From Arthrobacter cupressi (GTDB lineage: Bacteria > Actinomycetota > Actinomycetes > Actinomycetales > Micrococcaceae): a stretch of 64,000 nt of DNA. Every line of letters begins with the position of its first letter. Position 1 is the stretch's first letter. Below, one piece after another: positions 26,866 through 35,334 of this stretch. The stretch is taken from the NCBI RefSeq assembly GCF_900099975.1, contig NZ_FNEI01000009.1, positions 1-64,000 on the forward strand, read 5' to 3'. The notes below the pieces were generated by a model, which saw nothing but the letters and a program-made list of their open reading frames with translations, did no database searches and was not told the DNA's origin. The position numbers were made by a program, and so were the translations under genes.

Positions 26866-27876
26866 TCAGTCTTTTTTGGTGACCAGCGGGAGGACCTTCT
26901 TGAAGTCGTCCTCCTGGCCTGCCCAGAACTGTGCGTAGTCCGCGCCGGAGAGGTAGCTGGTCTGGAGCCCGAGGTCCTCCATCTTCTTGACCACGGTGGG
27001 ATCCTCAATGGCCTTCTTCAGTGCTGCTTCGAGCTTCTTGGCCACAGCGTCCGGCAGGCCCGCAGGTGCGGAGTAGCCGCGCACGGTGCCGGCTTCGATG
27101 TCGTAGCCGGCTTCCTTGAAGGTGGGGACGTCCGGCAGGGAGGGAGCGCGTTCGGCGGTCATGACGCCCAGGACGCGGACCTTGCCCTGCTTGTTCAGGT
27201 CGGTCACGTCGCTGACGTTGGCCACGAGGATGTCCACGTGCTTGCCGAGGAACGCGGTGGTGGCCTGCGAAGCGCCTTCCGAGAAATGCACGGGCGCGAA
27301 CTCGGCGCCGGTGGTTTCCTGCAGCTGCGCGAGGGCGAAGTGTTCGCCGGTCTGCAGGCCGGTGGTGCTGGCCGTCATCGACTTCGGCTTGGCCTTTGCG
27401 GCGTCCAGCAGTTCCTTGAGCGTCTTGTACGGGCTGTCCGGCTGCACGGCGATTACGGTGGGGTCGATCACCTGGCGGCCGAGCGGCTGGAAACTGCTGC
27501 GGGTGTACTTGGCTCCGCGGGCAGGATCCAGCGGCGAGACAACAACCGACGGCGAGCCGGTGGCACCGATGGTGTAGCCGTCGGGTTTCGCGCTGGTCAG
27601 CTGGGTGTAGCCGATCTGCCCGCCGGCCCCTGGCTTGTTGACGACCTCGACGTTGGTCCCGAGTTCCTTTTCCAGGATGGGCTGGACGAGCCGGGCCGCG
27701 GTGTCCACGGCTCCCCCCGAGGAGAAGGAGACGATCAGTTCGATGGTCTTGCCCTTCTTGGGGAAGTCGGTTCCGGAGTTGTTGGCGTTGTTGGAGCCGC
27801 CGGCGTTGGCGCCGCAGCCGGTGAGTGCGATGAGGGTTGCCGCAGCAAGGACTGCTGCGAGGCGTGTGCGGGGCAT
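26866..27876 (-). CDS. tctC: Tripartite tricarboxylate transporter binding lipoprotein
   Basis: 336-aa extracytoplasmic binding protein. A lipoprotein signal with lipobox LTGC (Cys21) is followed by a low-complexity Gly/Asn linker, then the TctC/Bug fold (VSFSSGGAVDTAARL, VVNKPGAGGQIGY). It delivers a carboxylate to the TctA/TctB membrane complex encoded upstream. AAGGAG lies 7 nt before the ATG. Confidence 0.92.
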   Translation of the reverse strand: MPRTRLAAVLAAATLIALTGCGANAGGSNNANNSGTDFPKKGKTIELIVSFSSGGAVDTAARLVQPILEKELGTNVEVVNKPGAGGQIGYTQLTSAKPDGYTIGATGSPSVVVSPLDPARGAKYTRSSFQPLGRQVIDPTVIAVQPDSPYKTLKELLDAAKAKPKSMTASTTGLQTGEHFALAQLQETTGAEFAPVHFSEGASQATTAFLGKHVDILVANVSDVTDLNKQGKVRVLGVMTAERAPSLPDVPTFKEAGYDIEAGTVRGYSAPAGLPDAVAKKLEAALKKAIEDPTVVKKMEDLGLQTSYLSGADYAQFWAGQEDDFKKVLPLVTKKD

Positions 27877-27922
27877 GGTTCTTCTCCTTTGAAGGGGGTG
27901 GTGTTCAGGCAGTTGGGGTGGC

Positions 27923-29425
27923 TTAGGTTTCGGGGTCTTCGTTGAGCGCCTGGGGTTTCCGGAGCTTCAGGAGCGGGCTCAGGATGATCAGTACGCCGAT
28001 GGCGATCAGGACCATCGAAATGGGGCGGTTGAGGAAGATGCCAAAGTCGCCCTGCGAAATCTCAAGCGATTCGCGCAGTGAGCGTTCCATGAGGGGGCCG
28101 AGGACCAGGGTCAGGACCATGGGCGCCAGCGGGATGTCCAGGTGCCTCAGGGCCAGGCCCAGGAGTCCGAAGCCGATCATGACGAAGACATCGAAGACGT
28201 TGAAGTTGATGGTGTACGCGCCGATGACCATGAAGAGCAGGATCAGGGCGGTGAGGATGGGCGCGGGCACCCGGAGGATGGAGGTCCACAGGCCCACCAG
28301 CGGGACGTTCAGCAGGAGCAGGAGCAGGTTGCCGATGAACAGGCTGGCGATGATTGCCCAGGCAATTTCCGAGTGTTCGGTGAAGAGGGTCGGTCCCGGG
28401 GTCAGGCCCTGCTGGAGGAACGCGCCCATGAGGACGGCGATGGTCGGCGAAGCAGGGATGCCCAGGGTGAACAGCGGGATCAGCGCCGCGTTGGCGTGGG
28501 CGTTGTTGGCCGTCTCCGGCCCTGCCACGCCTTCCACGGCTCCCTTGCCGAGCTGGTTGCGGTGCTTGGAGAACTTCTTCTCCGCACCGTACGCCAGGAG
28601 CGAGGACACCGAACCGGTCATGCCCGGGATGAGGCCCAGGCCGAAGCCGATCCCGGTGCCGCGGGCCATGGAGGGAGCGCTGCGGCGCCACTCGGTTCCG
28701 GTGGGAAGCAGGGACCGCAGGCCGGGGGCGTGCACGGCGGAGGCGCTGGTGTCCTTCCGGTAGGACAGGATCTCGGAGAGTCCGAAGACACCCACGATCA
28801 CCGCCACGAAGCTGACGCCGTCCAGGAGGTTGTCGGAGCCGAAAGTGAACCGGGGCGCGCCGGCCACCGGGTCGATGCCCACCATGGAGATCAGCAGGCC
28901 CAGGGCTCCGGAGATGAGGGCCTTGACCATGGACTTGCCGGCCAGGGCCACGAGCAGGGAGATGCCCACCACCATCAGAGCGAAGAACTCGGGCGGGCCC
29001 ACCAGCAGGCCCAGCTCGCCGAGGGGCTTTGCCGCCGCCACCAGGCCCAGGGTCGCGATGGTTCCGCCAACAAAGGAGCCGACGGCGGCAATCGTCAGCG
29101 CGGCGCCGGCCTTGCCGATCTTGGTCATGGCGTAGCCGTCGATGGTGGTGATCGCCGAGGCCGCTTCGCCGGGCGTGTTCAGCAGGACGCTCGTGATGGT
29201 TCCGCCGTACGCCGTCCCGTAGAAGATGGCACAGAGCATGATGATGGCGCCGGTCGCGTCGAGGTTCATGGTGAGCGGGATCAGCAACGCGACGCCGGCC
29301 ACCGGTCCGATGCCGGGCAACACGCCGATGATGGTGCCCAGCAGGCAGCCAAGGAAAGCGAAGATCAGGTTCTGCCAGGTCAGGGCGGCGGCGAAGCCGC
29401 CGATCAATTCGTTGAGGGTGTCCAC
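27923..29425 (-). CDS. tctA: Tripartite tricarboxylate transporter large permease
   Basis: 500-aa inner-membrane protein, about twelve spans, with the TctA repeats GVLPGIGPVAGVALLIPLTM and LIPGMTGSVSSLLAYGAEKK. GTG start at 29425, 2 nt after the tctB stop. Works with TctB and TctC as a cation-coupled carboxylate importer. Confidence 0.93.
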   Translation of the reverse strand: MDTLNELIGGFAAALTWQNLIFAFLGCLLGTIIGVLPGIGPVAGVALLIPLTMNLDATGAIIMLCAIFYGTAYGGTITSVLLNTPGEAASAITTIDGYAMTKIGKAGAALTIAAVGSFVGGTIATLGLVAAAKPLGELGLLVGPPEFFALMVVGISLLVALAGKSMVKALISGALGLLISMVGIDPVAGAPRFTFGSDNLLDGVSFVAVIVGVFGLSEILSYRKDTSASAVHAPGLRSLLPTGTEWRRSAPSMARGTGIGFGLGLIPGMTGSVSSLLAYGAEKKFSKHRNQLGKGAVEGVAGPETANNAHANAALIPLFTLGIPASPTIAVLMGAFLQQGLTPGPTLFTEHSEIAWAIIASLFIGNLLLLLLNVPLVGLWTSILRVPAPILTALILLFMVIGAYTINFNVFDVFVMIGFGLLGLALRHLDIPLAPMVLTLVLGPLMERSLRESLEISQGDFGIFLNRPISMVLIAIGVLIILSPLLKLRKPQALNEDPET

Positions 29426-29427
29426 GA

Positions 29428-29931
29428 CTAGAGTCCGATCGAGTTCAGGAAAGGGATGCCCGCAGCGGGCAGGGTGACGTTAAGCCCGTAGTTGAAGGCG
29501 TAGAACGCCCCCACGCTGCCGGCGAGCGCGATGATCAGCGATGACGGCCAGCCCCTGTGTCCGCGGACCTTGAGGTGGAACATCAGGAAAAGGAACATGC
29601 CCAGCTGGAAGCCGATCAGGTCCAGCACCGCGGCCAGGACCGCGAGGCTCACGACGACGGCGATCACCAGTCCGAGGTCGGCGCCGCCCGGGGTTTCGCT
29701 GGGGCGCCGGAGCTCCTGGAGGAGCCAGAGGACGGACATTGCCACCAGCAGGGCGCCCATCGCGAACGGGAACAGCCCCGGCCCGGGGCCCAGGGAGGTC
29801 CAGAGGCCAAGCCCGAGGGAACTGACCAGCGCGTAGACGCCCACTACGACGAAAGCGCCAATGCCGGCCAGCACGGACTTGGCTATACGCCCCTTGGTTC
29901 CGGGCTTGGCCATGAGTGACTCCGTTGTCAT
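29428..29931 (-). CDS. tctB: Tripartite tricarboxylate transporter small subunit
   Basis: 167-aa membrane protein with four hydrophobic segments, the TctB architecture. The start at 29931 (AAGGA 5 nt upstream) is chosen over the open upstream codons, which run into the regulatory region. First gene of the eight-gene minus-strand operon. Confidence 0.88.
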   Translation of the reverse strand: MTTESLMAKPGTKGRIAKSVLAGIGAFVVVGVYALVSSLGLGLWTSLGPGPGLFPFAMGALLVAMSVLWLLQELRRPSETPGGADLGLVIAVVVSLAVLAAVLDLIGFQLGMFLFLMFHLKVRGHRGWPSSLIIALAGSVGAFYAFNYGLNVTLPAAGIPFLNSIGL

Positions 29932-29978
29932 CGTTTCCTTCTTGCGTTCAGTGGTTCTTACCACTCTATGGATCTAGA

Positions 29979-30068
29979 TTTCATAGAATGAAAGAATATT
30001 GCGTATGGAGAAATAGTGACAGGAGCCACAAAGCCTGTCAAGCGCAAGGGGCTTACATAGAATGAAAG
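29979..30068. promoter_or_regulatory. IclR operator repeats between tctB and iclR
   Basis: TTTCAT-AGA-ATGAAA (29979-29993) is an inverted repeat, and its core CATAGAATGAAAG recurs exactly at 30056-30068, touching the regulator's start. The two copies lie 74 bp apart in the divergent region, which suits IclR control of both directions. Confidence 0.65.
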
Positions 30069-30069
30069 G

Positions 30070-30870
30070 ATGACCGTGAGCCCCACGCACTCAGCCAGCT
30101 CCGCCGAGGAGAGCCCGAAGGCTGCCAACATGCGTTCCCTGTCCAGGGCAATGGAAGTCTTCGCCGAACTGCAGCGCGCCGAGCGGCCGCAACGGCTGAG
30201 CGACCTCGCCCGGGCCTGCGGCATGAGCCTGCCCACCACGCTCAGGATTTTGCGCGTGCTTCAGGACTTCGGGATGGTCAGCCAGACCGATAAGTCCTAC
30301 CGGATCGGCCCGGCCGTCCTTCCCGCCGCCAGGAGCTACCTGGAGAACGACCCCCTGGTGGTCGCGGCCCGCCCGATCCTCCAGCAGGTGGCATCGCAGA
30401 CCGGGCTTACGGCCTCGCTCTACACACGGCTCGGCTTCGAGCGGATCCTCGTGGCGCGCGTCGACGGCGCTTCACCGCTCCGCTACGACCTCCCCCTGGG
30501 CAAGCGCCTGCCCCTCACCGTCGGGGCGGCGGGCAAGATCCTGCTCGCCTCGGCGTCGGAGGAAGAGCTCGGCCAGGTGGTGGCCGCGGCCGTCGCCGCA
30601 GGCCACGAAAAGGACACATTCAGCCCCGGGGAACTCCGCGAACGCCTGCCGCGGCCCGGCACCGACTTCGCCTACTCCGAGGACGAACGGGCCACGGGAG
30701 TGCTGTCGGTGGCCGTCGCCGTGCCGCACCGGAGCGGCCGCCCCAGCGAGTCGATTGCCCTCACCAGTCCCGTGGAGACCGCAACCGAGGAAGGCATGAA
30801 GGCCGGCGTGCCGGAACTCCGGCGGGCTGCCGGGCGGCTGTCGGAACTCCTCGAAGGCTCCGTGTACTAG
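30070..30870 (+). CDS. IclR-family regulator of the tct operon
   Basis: 266-aa regulator. The N-terminal winged helix (SLSRAMEVFAEL to FGMVSQTDKSYRIG, about 22-80) is followed by the IclR effector domain (LPLTVGAAGKILLASAS; PGTDFAYSEDERATGVLSVA). Divergent from tctB with repeated operator-like sequence in between, it most likely senses the acid handled by the operon. The saccharopine-dehydrogenase-like gene converges on it. Confidence 0.93.
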   Translation: MTVSPTHSASSAEESPKAANMRSLSRAMEVFAELQRAERPQRLSDLARACGMSLPTTLRILRVLQDFGMVSQTDKSYRIGPAVLPAARSYLENDPLVVAARPILQQVASQTGLTASLYTRLGFERILVARVDGASPLRYDLPLGKRLPLTVGAAGKILLASASEEELGQVVAAAVAAGHEKDTFSPGELRERLPRPGTDFAYSEDERATGVLSVAVAVPHRSGRPSESIALTSPVETATEEGMKAGVPELRRAAGRLSELLEGSVY

Positions 30871-30889
30871 CCACGCCCTCCGGGAACCG

Positions 30890-31915
30890 TCATCCGCCGT
30901 GCCGGATTCCCGGCACCGCCAGCGCGGCACCTGGGCCGAGCAGCGCACCGGACGTCAAGACCCCCGCAGTGCCGCCCGATTCCAGGCGACGGACGGCCTC
31001 GACGGCGATTGCCGCCGTCGTCTCCGTCCCGGCAGCCTCGGCCCATCCCTCGGCAACCGCGCCGCGGCTGTTGCTTGCCTGGACCCAGACCCGGGAAGGT
31101 TCCCTGCCCGGTCCCCCTGGATCCGCCGGCCCGCCGTGTTCGGCCGGTGCCCGGCCGGGGGCGGACGGGAGCCGGAAGCCGGTCCGCGCCCAGTGCCGTG
31201 CGAGCGGAACGGCCAGGCGGGAGAGCACTGGCCCCAGGCGGCTCGTGTAGTACGCGGCGACATCTGGCACCCCCGTTGCCCTGGCCACCGCGAAGACCTC
31301 CCCCGAGCCGATCGGGACGCCGGCACGCGGCCCCTCGGGCAACTCGAACACCCGGATGCTGTCCGGCGTCCGGATCAGCTGCCCCGCTTCCACGCTCCAT
31401 CCGCCGGCCGCCAACAGTTCGGAGGACGTCCGACGCACGCCGCCGCTGCGGTTTCCACCCGGCGAGGACCGCACGATGGTCACAGCGCCGGCGTCCGGGA
31501 CTTTGCGGAGCACGCGATGCGCAACGCCCTCGACGACGGCGGTGGCAAAGCCCGCCCCGGGAACGACGGTGATGCCCGCCCGCTTTGCGGCCCGATCCAG
31601 GGGCCAGGCCCGGAGGAACACGGTCAGTTCGTTGGAAATGTCGACGTAGTGGCAGCCGCCGCGAAGGCACGCTCCGATCAACGCCGGCGCCGTCACGGCC
31701 ATGGGCCCGGCCGCGTTGACCAGGACCTGAACTCCCCGCAGGAGGCTCGCAAGGCCGGCGGGATTGTCCAGCGGTGCGCTCCGCCACGGAACACCCAGGC
31801 CCGCTGCTGCCTCCGCCACCTTGGCGGGATTCCGGCCGCCCACGGACGTTTCCAGGCCCGCCGCTTTTGCCGCACTGGCAATTCGCAGGCCGACGGACCC
31901 GCAGCCATAGACCAT
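30890..31915 (-). CDS. Saccharopine-dehydrogenase-like NAD(P) oxidoreductase
   Basis: 341-aa protein with an N-terminal Rossmann motif (MVYGCGSVGLRIA) and the segments LVNAAGPMAVTAPALIGACL and GCHYVDISNE typical of the saccharopine dehydrogenase-like NADP-binding family. ATG 31915 or GTG 31930 are possible starts; the latter keeps the whole first beta strand. It is divergent from the TetR/AfsA-like pair with only about 75 bp between, so it may be controlled by that TetR and act in the same pathway. Its reaction is unknown. Confidence 0.78.
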   Translation of the reverse strand: MVYGCGSVGLRIASAAKAAGLETSVGGRNPAKVAEAAAGLGVPWRSAPLDNPAGLASLLRGVQVLVNAAGPMAVTAPALIGACLRGGCHYVDISNELTVFLRAWPLDRAAKRAGITVVPGAGFATAVVEGVAHRVLRKVPDAGAVTIVRSSPGGNRSGGVRRTSSELLAAGGWSVEAGQLIRTPDSIRVFELPEGPRAGVPIGSGEVFAVARATGVPDVAAYYTSRLGPVLSRLAVPLARHWARTGFRLPSAPGRAPAEHGGPADPGGPGREPSRVWVQASNSRGAVAEGWAEAAGTETTAAIAVEAVRRLESGGTAGVLTSGALLGPGAALAVPGIRHGG

Positions 31916-31986
31916 GAGAATCGAACCCACCCCCTGTAAATCCCCCGCATCACCGCCGCATTTCCGGCCAGGCCGCGCTTTTTGGC

Positions 31987-31992
31987 TACACT
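31987..31992 (+). promoter_or_regulatory. -10 box of the TetR/afsA-like operon
   Basis: TACACT lies 10 nt before ATG 32003, so the message is probably leaderless or nearly so. No Shine-Dalgarno is present before the ATG. Confidence 0.45.
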
Positions 31993-32002
31993 GTGCTTCA
32001 TT

Positions 32003-32596
32003 ATGGTGCAAAAGGCGGGAAGGCCACGGAACGCGGACCTGGACGTTGCCTTGATCCGGGCAACGGAAGAACTGATCCTTGATAAAGGCTTCGGCGCCCT
32101 TTCCGTCGAGGCCATTACGGCCAAGGCCGGAACCACCCGGCCCGCCTTTTACCGGCGTTTCGCCGGCATCCCCGATCTCGTCCTGGCCGTGATGCTGGAG
32201 CGCTTCAGCATCGATTTGGATGTTGAATTCGATGCCGGGAACCTCCCGGCCGACCTTGAAGCGATCCAGCGGGACCAGGTATCCCTCTTCGAGGATCCGC
32301 TGGTCAAATCCAGCCTCGCTGGATTCCTCAATTCATTGCACGACAACGAACAATTACGGACGGCATTCCTCGCAAATTTCTTCGCCCCCCGGCGGGCCGG
32401 AGTCGCTACAATCATCCGTAGGGCAGAAACCCGGGGGGAAATCCCGGAATGCACGGATGTTGGATGGATTTGTGACCTGATCACCGGGCCGCTAGTAATG
32501 CGAATCCTGTTGCCTGGGCTTCCACCGTTGGACGAAAGGCTTGTTTCGAATACTGTTGCCAGCGCCCTCTTCGCGCTGGGCTATCGCTCATCTTAG
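32003..32596 (+). CDS. TetR-family regulator next to AfsA-like gene
   Basis: 197-aa TetR regulator. The DNA-binding region is about residues 8-55 (LSVEAITAKAGTTRPAFYRRF). The C-terminal domain does not look like the ArpA/ScbR butyrolactone-receptor subfamily, so a receptor role is not established by sequence. It is 12 nt upstream of the AfsA-like gene and divergent from the reductase, and is the natural local regulator of both. GC content is lower than in the neighbouring operons. Confidence 0.85.
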   Translation: MVQKAGRPRNADLDVALIRATEELILDKGFGALSVEAITAKAGTTRPAFYRRFAGIPDLVLAVMLERFSIDLDVEFDAGNLPADLEAIQRDQVSLFEDPLVKSSLAGFLNSLHDNEQLRTAFLANFFAPRRAGVATIIRRAETRGEIPECTDVGWICDLITGPLVMRILLPGLPPLDERLVSNTVASALFALGYRSS

Positions 32597-32608
32597 GGGA
32601 GATGTTGC

Positions 32609-33472
32609 ATGGATGGCCGGATCACGCGGACGCTTGTCCACAAGGCTTCGGAAGACGCCGTCCTAATTGGCCCCGCCCGCAGCATTGACGGGCATCACTG
32701 GGAATTCGAGGCCAGGCTTCCGCGGGATCCATCCGCCCCGGATACCGCGGGGATTCCAACCATCCTTGGCCTCGAACTCATGCGCCAGACCGCCATCGCG
32801 TACTCACACTTGCAAGGCGGGGTGCCCTTGGAGTGGGCCCTGCTCATGAACGAACTCAGTTTCGGCTGGTTGCGGGATATTCCGGGGGACACGGTCGGCC
32901 CGTTCACCGGTCATGTCACCGTCAGCACCCTGGCAGAGGACCGCCGGAAGGGGCTTGTGAGCGGGCTCGAACTCGAAGCGGCCCTACTGGCCGAGGGTGC
33001 GATGCTGGGCACGGGCCGCGGCAGGCTGTCCTGCCTTTCACCCACCGCATACCGCGCGATCAGAAGGAACGCCCCGGCCGTGGACAGGACCGCCGGCTCT
33101 TCTCTCCGTTGCGGCCTCGCCGACGTCGGCCGGCGCGGCAATGCGCTTCGGGGAGCCTTGGCCTGGAACTGGGATGATCCGTTGATTTTCGACCACTTTT
33201 CCGACCATCTGCCCGGCATGCTCCTCGCCCGCGGCATGCTGGATGCCCACCTGGCACTCACCGGCTCCGAGGCAGCACGGCTGGACATCACCTGCAAGAA
33301 CTTCGGTGAATTCAATGCCCCGGCCGAGGTCTCTGCCGTCCAAACTGCAGCCGAGGAAACACACGTTTCGATCAGCCAGCTCGGACGGACACTGGCCACC
33401 GGTATTTGCCGTGGATTGCGGCCCAATTCAGCAGCCTTCCCGCTATTGACCCTGGACTCGCCGCACGCCTAA
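32609..33472 (+). CDS. AfsA/ScbA-like double hotdog protein
   Basis: 287-aa protein with two AfsA-type hotdog repeats. The first has LVHKASEDAVLI (9-20) and ELMRQTAIAYSHLQGGVPLE (56-75); the second has FDHFSDHLPGMLLARGML (194-211). AfsA-family enzymes condense a beta-ketoacyl chain with dihydroxyacetone phosphate to begin gamma-butyrolactone autoregulator synthesis. Glu56/Arg59 of the E-x-x-R-Q signature are kept in repeat one, but the equivalent positions in repeat two read R and L, so chemistry may be altered. GGGGAG precedes ATG 32609. Linked TetR and reductase genes resemble an autoregulator locus. Confidence 0.8.
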   Translation: MDGRITRTLVHKASEDAVLIGPARSIDGHHWEFEARLPRDPSAPDTAGIPTILGLELMRQTAIAYSHLQGGVPLEWALLMNELSFGWLRDIPGDTVGPFTGHVTVSTLAEDRRKGLVSGLELEAALLAEGAMLGTGRGRLSCLSPTAYRAIRRNAPAVDRTAGSSLRCGLADVGRRGNALRGALAWNWDDPLIFDHFSDHLPGMLLARGMLDAHLALTGSEAARLDITCKNFGEFNAPAEVSAVQTAAEETHVSISQLGRTLATGICRGLRPNSAAFPLLTLDSPHA

Positions 33473-33577
33473 AATTCCGTTACAAAGCAAACTGTAATTA
33501 AACCGGGGGCAGGTATTTTTCCTGCAATTTTGAGGATGGGGGATCCGCTATTCACAGCTCTATCGATCTACATCCTC

Positions 33578-33597
33578 GAAAAAGCCCCACCGGGCTT
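33578..33597 (-). terminator. Minus-strand intrinsic terminator-like hairpin
   Basis: On the minus strand AAGCCC-GGTG-GGGCTT is followed by TTTC, a usual rho-independent shape, although no minus-strand gene of normal size lies upstream. Confidence 0.5.
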
Positions 33598-33931
33598 CGC
33601 ACCCGATTTCAGGTCAACCCGTAGCGGACACATTTCCCGGGTTGGCGCGCGCCAATAGCGCACCTCCTTCGTAACCCCGGATACCTCCGGCCGGCGTTGT
33701 GCCGTGACCGTAGCCGGGAATCGCATTCACATTTCCGGAACCCCGCGCTGCATTGCGCCGAAATCAGTAATCCGCGCCCTTTTGGCGGTAGCAGGACAGG
33801 GAATGCTGCCACCAATAATCAAAGATGGGGGAATCCTTCTGCCGCTGCGCTGACGGCACTTCCGGCGCCGCGGCCTTGTGAAAGCGATCCGCCCGGCACG
33901 CCTCCACGGACGGACGCACGTTGAAGCAAAG

Positions 33932-33953
33932 TTTCACCAGTCAAGGAGTGAAA
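33932..33953 (+). promoter_or_regulatory. Hairpin presenting the ribosome site of the 455-aa gene
   Basis: TTTCAC (33932-33937) pairs with GTGAAA (33948-33953); the AAGGA of the Shine-Dalgarno lies in the 10-nt loop, 5 nt before ATG 33958. It may modulate translation, or may be chance. Confidence 0.35.
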
Positions 33954-33957
33954 TGAC

Positions 33958-35325
33958 ATGAGCAACGCAATCGATTCGATCCTCCACCTGGAATGGGATG
34001 CGCTCGATATTCCCAACACGGACCATCCCCTGGCGACGACCCGCCGGTACGCCGTCCCGACTCCACAGAATGCCGAGGAAAACGACAAAGCCTGGAACCA
34101 CCTCTACGGGGCAATGATCGCCGGGCTCGGGCTCAAACCGGATTCCTTCCAGCTGAATTACCCGTTCCTCACCTGGGACTGGCCCATCACCAACGTCGGA
34201 TACACCTCCGCCGCGCAATACGATTTCTGCGCCACCGCGCCGCAATTCAGCGCCACGGGCGCCTACGTGTCCTCCGGAGTGAAATTCAACGACGCCTACG
34301 GACAGGTGCTCAATGTCGTCGCCGCCGATACCAGCGACCCCACCTTGGAGCAGAAGATCAGCCAGGCGCGGAACGTCCTGAACATCGCCACCAACGACTA
34401 CAAGATCACCTACGACCAGGCGAGCCGTGCCTACGTGCAGGAGACTGGGGGCACTAACGACCCGCCGTTCCTGAAGTGGCTGGGCAGCTTCAGCGGAAAG
34501 TCCTGGGCGGTCCAGTTGGATGCGGCGGACAAGACGGTCCAGGCCAAGCAGCGCGTCCTGAACCAGCTGCTGTCCGAAACCAGCACCCCCGGCCTGAACG
34601 ACGCGATTGCGCGCTACGGAACCAAGGACTACTACACGCTGCTGCAGGATCCTTCGCTCAGTTCCTTCCCCGCAGTACCGGGCTATTCGCTCGGGATGGA
34701 TGCAACCACCTGGCTGCAGAAAGTCCAGGCCGGAACCGGGGGAAGCAGCGGTCAGATCGGCTTCAGCAACAGCCAGGCCGAGTACGACTACAGCAAGACC
34801 TGGGCCAAGGGCAGCGCCTCGGTAGGCAACTTCTTCTGGAGCGTGAACGTGGGCGGCTCCTGGGAGCGGATCGACGAATTCAGCACCGACAACTCGCTCG
34901 AGGTCAGCGTGAACTTCGAGGCCTGGGACACCATCTCCATCGGGGCGGGCCTCTGGTACAACGGGGCGTTCGTCAACAGCGTCTCGGAAGGCCCGTTCAT
35001 CCGCGGCTACTCCGCGTACGGCGCCGGCGGGTCGAAAGCGGTGTGGGGGCCGAACGGCATCATGAACGTCCAGAAGGTGGGCATGGTGGTCTGCTACAAG
35101 CCGTCCTTCAGCATCAAGGTCAGCAGTTCGGCCTTCAGCTCCTTCTCGCGGAAGTGGGAGGTCTCCGCCGGGGTGCGGATCGGACCGTTCGACTTCACGG
35201 GCGGTGGCGGCAGTTCCTCCTCCGGGTGGACCGCGGATTCCGCGACCAACACTTTCTCGGGAACGTCGACGGCGGAAACGGCCCTGATCCTCGGGACCAC
35301 CATCGCGCTGGTGAACCCGGAATAG
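33958..35325 (+). CDS. Unknown 455-aa Gly/Ser/Trp-rich protein paired with a protease
   Basis: No family recognised. It has no signal peptide or transmembrane helix. The N-terminal third is mixed (WDALDIPNTDHPLATTRRY; FLTWDWPITNVGYTS), the middle has a charged helical stretch (about 120-210), and the last 180 residues alternate polar and hydrophobic positions with many Gly, Ser and Trp (NFFWSVNVGGSWERIDEF; ISIGAGLWYNGAF; GGGGSSSSGW), suggesting beta-hairpins, as in pore-forming or phage-like structural proteins. AAGGAG precedes ATG 33958. The protease gene starts 9 nt downstream, so the two form an operon and probably act together. Confidence 0.75.
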   Translation: MSNAIDSILHLEWDALDIPNTDHPLATTRRYAVPTPQNAEENDKAWNHLYGAMIAGLGLKPDSFQLNYPFLTWDWPITNVGYTSAAQYDFCATAPQFSATGAYVSSGVKFNDAYGQVLNVVAADTSDPTLEQKISQARNVLNIATNDYKITYDQASRAYVQETGGTNDPPFLKWLGSFSGKSWAVQLDAADKTVQAKQRVLNQLLSETSTPGLNDAIARYGTKDYYTLLQDPSLSSFPAVPGYSLGMDATTWLQKVQAGTGGSSGQIGFSNSQAEYDYSKTWAKGSASVGNFFWSVNVGGSWERIDEFSTDNSLEVSVNFEAWDTISIGAGLWYNGAFVNSVSEGPFIRGYSAYGAGGSKAVWGPNGIMNVQKVGMVVCYKPSFSIKVSSSAFSSFSRKWEVSAGVRIGPFDFTGGGGSSSSGWTADSATNTFSGTSTAETALILGTTIALVNPE

Positions 35326-35334
35326 GTCGCGGAC

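Larger units (their letters stand above)
33473..33957. other. 485-bp intergenic region with minus-strand terminator-like hairpin
   Basis: No convincing protein gene. GC is mixed. It holds a weak hairpin at 33509-33525 after the AfsA-like gene, a minus-oriented hairpin at 33578-33597, and a dyad around the ribosome site at 33932-33953. A short minus-strand frame (33609-33815) ends just before the minus-strand hairpin; it could be a degenerate gene end or a small RNA unit. Confidence 0.5.

Noticed and set aside
32003-32596. The TetR protein as an ArpA/ScbR-type butyrolactone receptor
   Set aside because: The helix-turn-helix and ligand domain lack recognisable receptor-subfamily sequence; only adjacency to the AfsA-like gene supports it.
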